Shown here: one piece after another, positions 4,691 through 8,054 of the stretch | Numbering within the stretch: position 1 is the stretch's first letter | Layout of the letters: each line of letters opens with the position of its first letter | Source: an uncultured Parabacteroides sp. | GTDB lineage: Bacteria; Bacteroidota; Bacteroidia; Bacteroidales; Tannerellaceae | DNA length: 8,054 bases | Assembly (NCBI GenBank): GCA_900547435.1 | Contig: URGO01000142.1 | Location: forward strand, 1-8,054 | Direction: 5' to 3' | Notes under the pieces: model-generated | The model's database searches: none | Told to the model about the DNA's origin: nothing | What the model saw: only the letters and a program-made list of their open reading frames with translations | Translations under genes and position numbers: made by a program

Positions 4691-7195
4691 TTACCCACAT
4701 TTCGCTTTAGCTTGCAGCACTATGTCTGACACATTCTCAATCACCTCCGTTAGAAGATTCCTCCATCCTTCATCGCTCAGCTCATCATCATTTTTTTCCA
4801 AAATGCGAAGCTTCTGAACCAGATTATTGGCCCCCAACATCGTAAGGAGCGGAATCAATTTGTGTGAAAGACGAGCTGCTTCTGTGCGTTTTTCCATATC
4901 CAACGCTGCTTGTAGCAACTGAATACTTTTAGTCGTCTCTTCAGTAAATGTCTGCAAAATTGAAGCAGAAGCCACTGCATCCTCACCGGCAAAAGCTGTC
5001 AACGAAGAAAAATCAATCTTCACAACCGGTTCTAAATGGAGAGCCAGCAGTTTGTTCAGCAAAGCTATCAATTGCTCCGCCGTAAAAGGCTTGTTTAAAA
5101 AACCGGTGAACCCCGCCTCAATATAATGACTATGTTCGTTCGCCACACTGGCCGAAAGAGCGATAACCGGCACCTTGTCCGTATCCGGTATTCCAGATTC
5201 GCGTATCATCCGCAACAAATGATATCCATCCATTCCCGGCATCTGGATATCTGTAATGATGGCATCAAACTTTGTATTCCGCAATATATCCAACACATTA
5301 TAAGGATTCGATACGCCAACAACCTCCACCCGGCTTCGTTTTAATAACTCTTCAGTCAACGCCAGCTGAATGGCATCATCATCGACCAGCAAACAATAAA
5401 CCGTCCGATCTACAGGCAAAACAGTTTCCTCGCTTACCGATTCTTCTACTGATTGCGGCTTACTATCTATCCTATCTGACTGAGGCATCGGAATAGTCAA
5501 TATAAAATCACTTCCCTGACCTACCACACTATGTACATTCAAAGTACCTTTCAACAAATCGACCAGACGTCTTGTAATAGAAAGGCCCAATCCGAATCCT
5601 TCCACTTTATCAGAACCAGCCAAACGAGTAAAATCACCGAATATTCGTTCTTGTTCCGATTCCGGAATTCCTGGACCTGCATCCGAAACCGTTACATCCA
5701 ATTCATACATTCGTTCTTCTTTTTGCTGAATGGCCACACGCAGAGTCACACCCCCTTCGGGAGTAAACTTAATCGCATTAGAAAGCAAATTATTCACCAC
5801 CTGCCGGAGACGAATCGTATCACCTAAATAAGTCAAATCAGAGAACTCCGGCTTCATATCCAAATTCAATCTCAAATTCTTAGCCTCGGCAAGTGGTTTA
5901 AAACTATCATAAATTTCTTTCATCAACATAGAAACCGAAAAAGGAACAGGGTGTAACTCCATTTCCCCCGATTCCAACCGATGATAATCCAGCAAGTCAT
6001 TAACCAACGAAAGAATATGCTGAGATGATCCGGTCATATTATCCAAATAATAACGCTGACGCTCATCCGGATTACGCCGCAAAAGCAACTCAATATAACC
6101 GATAATGGATGACAAAGGGGCACGAATATCATGACTGATTGTCAGAATCAACTTTTCCCGACTTTGCAAAAGGTCTTCGGCATATTGTTTTGCTTTCTCC
6201 AATTGCCGCCGATAATAGTAACTACGGGAGATATCCCGGATAATAATAATCAGAAAAACAATAGCCACCAAAATAGCCACTAAACCAACACTAGCTATCG
6301 TACGTGTTGTTTGACGCAAAATAGATTGTTTGTGTTGTACACGCGCAAACGACTCTTCCATCTCTTCCTCCTCTATCGCTCTAAGCATCTGGTTGATACG
6401 GCTTGTAACCAAAATATTATTATAACGCAAATTAGCAGCCCGTTGCAATAAAACGTCCGATAATTGCTTACGTTGGCCTGCCACAGTATCTTGCAAACTA
6501 CGCAAGATGCTTACAATCGTATCTGATGGGTTATAATCAATCCGGATGGTATCTGCCACCAACTTACGTGTCGTATTTACTACAAAGCTAGTATCTTCTG
6601 TTTGTTTTCCCGGAGAAAAAGCATCCGCTAAGCGCTGGAAAAAACCCTTTTTCTTCTTGGGTATGATAACAGTATCTTGTTGTACTTCTATAATTTCACG
6701 AACCGTAGGCACAATAGAATCCGGTTTATGATGACGAATAACCGAATCTTGTATAGCAATCACTCTCTCGATGTTCTCGACATATAGCCTGCCGGCATTC
6801 CATTCATTCAACGTCTCGAGTAGACGAAGCGTATTCCACCTTTTTTGCTTTAATAGATTCTGAATTGTATCGACTTTCAATTGAAGTACGGAGTCCGTCA
6901 ATAACACACGCAATGAATCCAAATTTTGATGTGCTTTCCGCATGGTTCGGTTAAAATTCCGCAAGTCATTCTTTGGCATTCCCACCAATTGACCCAAGGC
7001 CTCACTTTCGTAAATCATAGACAAGGTATTGGTCACCAGATAAGCTTTTTCCCGATTCAGCGTATCAGGCTTCTCTTCTACTGCCAATTGCTGGATTATC
7101 GTGTAAACATAATACACAGAGCAGATGGCTATCAGTAATATCAACAGATAACCCCAAACCACTTTTCGGGTAATATGCCTTGTCTTATCTTCCAT
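4691..7195 (-). CDS. Hybrid sensor histidine kinase with receiver and Hpt domains
   Basis: This is a membrane sensor that autophosphorylates and passes phosphate His-Asp-His within one 834-residue chain. TM1 is about 13-33. A periplasmic sensor of about 265 residues follows, mostly helical and with no PAS or propeller signature. TM2 (about 299-319) leads through a short coiled coil to HisKA, with H-box ISHDIRAPL (H355). The HATPase shows N-box NLLSNAIKF (N473), G1 DAGPGIP (505-511) and G2 GFGLGLSI (533-540). The receiver (about 599-718) has acidic residues D605-D607, phospho-acceptor D649 (TDIQMPG), S681 and K702 (NKPF). A C-terminal Hpt-like helix bundle has SHKL with H778. No DNA-binding output domain exists, so a separate response regulator must be the final target. 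The sensor contains a basic KKKKGFFQRLADAFSP segment (180-195) of unknown role. It starts 58 bases after the small gene upstream. The ligand is unknown. Confidence 0.94.
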   Translation of the reverse strand: MEDKTRHITRKVVWGYLLILLIAICSVYYVYTIIQQLAVEEKPDTLNREKAYLVTNTLSMIYESEALGQLVGMPKNDLRNFNRTMRKAHQNLDSLRVLLTDSVLQLKVDTIQNLLKQKRWNTLRLLETLNEWNAGRLYVENIERVIAIQDSVIRHHKPDSIVPTVREIIEVQQDTVIIPKKKKGFFQRLADAFSPGKQTEDTSFVVNTTRKLVADTIRIDYNPSDTIVSILRSLQDTVAGQRKQLSDVLLQRAANLRYNNILVTSRINQMLRAIEEEEMEESFARVQHKQSILRQTTRTIASVGLVAILVAIVFLIIIIRDISRSYYYRRQLEKAKQYAEDLLQSREKLILTISHDIRAPLSSIIGYIELLLRRNPDERQRYYLDNMTGSSQHILSLVNDLLDYHRLESGEMELHPVPFSVSMLMKEIYDSFKPLAEAKNLRLNLDMKPEFSDLTYLGDTIRLRQVVNNLLSNAIKFTPEGGVTLRVAIQQKEERMYELDVTVSDAGPGIPESEQERIFGDFTRLAGSDKVEGFGLGLSITRRLVDLLKGTLNVHSVVGQGSDFILTIPMPQSDRIDSKPQSVEESVSEETVLPVDRTVYCLLVDDDAIQLALTEELLKRSRVEVVGVSNPYNVLDILRNTKFDAIITDIQMPGMDGYHLLRMIRESGIPDTDKVPVIALSASVANEHSHYIEAGFTGFLNKPFTAEQLIALLNKLLALHLEPVVKIDFSSLTAFAGEDAVASASILQTFTEETTKSIQLLQAALDMEKRTEAARLSHKLIPLLTMLGANNLVQKLRILEKNDDELSDEGWRNLLTEVIENVSDIVLQAKAKCG

Positions 7196-7225
7196 GCCGC
7201 TACACCTATTTCAATTATCTTGGAG

Positions 7226-7243
7226 CAATAAAATCGTTTATTG
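7226..7243. other. Small AT-rich hairpin in the kinase leader
   Basis: CAATAAA (7226-7232) pairs with TTTATTG (7237-7243) around a 4-base loop, within the 58-base gap before the kinase start. TCAATAAA is also directly repeated on the minus strand near the stop of the preceding gene. It is too weak for a terminator and could be chance in AT-rich DNA. Confidence 0.25.
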
Positions 7244-7253
7244 ATGGATTCCT

Positions 7254-7604
7254 TTATTGAGCCGCAATCTTCCGCAGAATGTCAAGGAAAAGTTCATTCG
7301 TGATTGTTACTTCCAACTCACGATAGGCTACAAAATCTTCAAAATAATCGCTGGCAATATCCGCTACAATTTCTTCTCCATTCAAGCCAAAAGAAGCAAC
7401 CAAACTCTCTACTTTCCGACGCATCTGACGGATCACCTGCAACCGGTCTTCATAACGTACAGGTTTCTCCTGTTCTGTCATATGTTCGTTCTTAGCAATT
7501 AAATAAACCACCTCATAAAAAGTGTCGAGCGAACCGAATATCGGCTCAAACAATCTTTTTTTCTCTTCCGGCAATGCGGCTAATTTTTCTTGTATCTGTG
7601 ACAT
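7254..7604 (-). CDS. Uncharacterised 116-residue acidic helical protein
   Basis: I do not recognise this family. The protein has 116 residues with no signal peptide, no membrane segment, no cysteine and no tryptophan, so it is probably cytoplasmic. It is rich in Glu, Lys, Leu and aromatic residues and looks helical throughout. Notable segments are EEKKRLFEPIFGSLDTFYEV (13-32), a basic heptad-like stretch EDRLQVIRQMRRKVESLV (52-69) and an acidic DIASDYFEDF (82-91). The coding call rests on a complete frame with neighbour-like codon use, colinear placement, and short spacings to the gene before (67 bases) and the kinase after (58 bases). Its ribosome site is A-rich with no clear GGA core. Co-transcription with the kinase suggests, but does not show, a link to that signalling pathway. 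Confidence 0.75.
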   Translation of the reverse strand: MSQIQEKLAALPEEKKRLFEPIFGSLDTFYEVVYLIAKNEHMTEQEKPVRYEDRLQVIRQMRRKVESLVASFGLNGEEIVADIASDYFEDFVAYRELEVTITNELFLDILRKIAAQ

Positions 7605-7671
7605 ATTAGTTTTTGAGTTTATAAGTTTTTACTTTTAAGTTTATGTAGATTATGCTGATATTCCTCTTTTC
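7605..7671 (-). repeat. A-rich quasi-repeated leader with AAACTCAAAAA, copy 2
   Basis: On the minus strand the 67-base spacer after the CbiA stop contains a run of related A-rich units (AAACTTAAAAG, TAAAAACTTAT, AAACTCAAAAA) directly before the ATG at 7604. The last matches the mscL-M48 spacer motif exactly. No TTTG...TAnnTTTG promoter is seen here, which favours read-through from the upstream gene. Confidence 0.35.
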
Positions 7672-8054
7672 CTACCATTTTCCCAACAGAAAATCAAGGA
7701 ACCAGGCATTGGATGCCGGATCTGCCCAATACAAATGAGTATATCCAGCTAATAAATTTCTATAACGATAAAGCGCGACATCCACCTTTGTTCCGCGTGC
7801 AATCCAAGATTCAGCACACGTATTCAGTGATGCATCTGCGTTCTTGACCGACGAATAATGGAACTCATGCCCGCGCAATTGATAATTATCTGCACACAAA
7901 AGACGATAGCCTAAATGCAACTTCATATTCTCCATCGTAGCCTCTTGCGGAAGAACTCCGACCATAGGATAGGTAATGCCCTCCTTATCCATCAACGAAC
8001 GGCACAAATACATCATACCTCCACACTCCGCTAACACATGCCCACCTCGCTCTA
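7672..8054 (-). CDS. cbiA: Cobyrinate a,c-diamide synthase, C-terminal part (5' end outside window)
   Basis: CbiA/CobB uses ATP and glutamine to amidate the a and c carboxylates of cobyrinate in cobalamin (B12) synthesis, in the cytoplasm. Only the last 126 residues of a usually 430-460-residue enzyme are present: the class I glutamine amidotransferase domain. The nucleophile motif is AECGGMMYL, near the cut edge. LGYR and RGHEFHYS follow, the latter a hallmark of this family. GYTHLYWADP near the C-terminus carries the probable catalytic His, about 20 residues from the end, as in characterised CbiA. The frame continues upstream of the GTG at 8037 through ERGGH to the window edge, so that GTG is internal. 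The N-terminal ATP-binding domain cannot be seen. The cognate CobB of the aerobic route has the same motifs; cbiA is preferred for an anaerobe. Confidence 0.9.
   Translation of the reverse strand, partial: ERGGHVLAECGGMMYLCRSLMDKEGITYPMVGVLPQEATMENMKLHLGYRLLCADNYQLRGHEFHYSSVKNADASLNTCAESWIARGTKVDVALYRYRNLLAGYTHLYWADPASNAWFLDFLLGKW

Noticed and set aside
4495..4710. Small plus-strand open frame, with a possible internal start at 4576, and a minus-strand frame over the same stretch.
   Set aside because: No convincing ribosome site or protein-like signature; the plus frame runs into the kinase 3' end and the region is dominated by AT-rich inverted repeats.
7196..7253. Separate kinase promoter in the 58-base gap.
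   Set aside because: No TTTG...TAnnTTTG pair with suitable spacing was found; read-through from the upstream genes is simpler.
7672..8037. GTG at 8037 as start of a short standalone amidotransferase protein.
   Set aside because: The frame continues upstream to the window edge, and the GTG codes for the valine just before the nucleophile motif AECGG, which is internal in CbiA.

Overview
The window reads as a gut-type Bacteroidota chromosome segment (Bacteroidales, possibly Parabacteroides- or Bacteroides-like; the genus is a guess). This rests on the protein families, a TTTG...TAnnTTT promoter of the Bacteroidota type, A-rich intergenic leaders, and GC in the 40s over most of the length. The exception is positions 1 to about 1520-1570, which is visibly more GC-rich. 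Hand counts of sample 60-base lines average about 61% on the left against about 46% in the rest of the same gene. The left part also encodes protein of Firmicutes (Faecalibacterium/Ruminococcaceae-like) character.

Layout. A 110-base GC-rich flank with a foldable element (1-73) lies downstream of clpB. clpB (minus, 2702 to 111) is one intact 863-codon frame, but it is mosaic: N-domain and NBD1 are Bacteroidota-like, while the M-domain and NBD2 are Firmicutes-like. A 301-base divergent region (2703-3003) holds a 28-bp dyad, three tandem 22-bp repeats with an inverted fourth copy, and a good promoter for mscL. On the plus strand follow mscL (3004-3426) and, 48 bases later behind a strong Shine-Dalgarno, an M48 zinc-metalloprotease lipoprotein of LoiP/YcaL type (3475-4266). 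A 424-base convergent region (4267-4690) carries several stem-loops, including a minus-strand intrinsic terminator. Three minus-strand genes fill the rest, in transcription order: the C-terminal part of cobyrinate a,c-diamide synthase (8054 to 7672, cut by the window edge), an unrecognised 116-residue protein (7604 to 7254), and a hybrid histidine kinase with receiver and Hpt domains (7195 to 4691).

How it fits together. clpB, mscL and the M48 lipoprotein form a divergent stress cluster: protein disaggregation on one side, a hypo-osmotic release valve plus an envelope quality-control protease on the other. The kinase has a transmitter, receiver and Hpt but no DNA-binding output, so it must signal to a response regulator encoded elsewhere. 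The small protein may be co-transcribed with the kinase and with the B12-pathway gene before it.

Main point for a second look: the in-frame species switch inside clpB near position 1520-1570. It is either a homologous-recombination mosaic or a metagenomic assembly chimera. The switch sits in a block conserved across phyla, and the GC-rich sequence continues past the gene to the window edge, so I lean towards an assembly artefact, but the sequence alone cannot decide.
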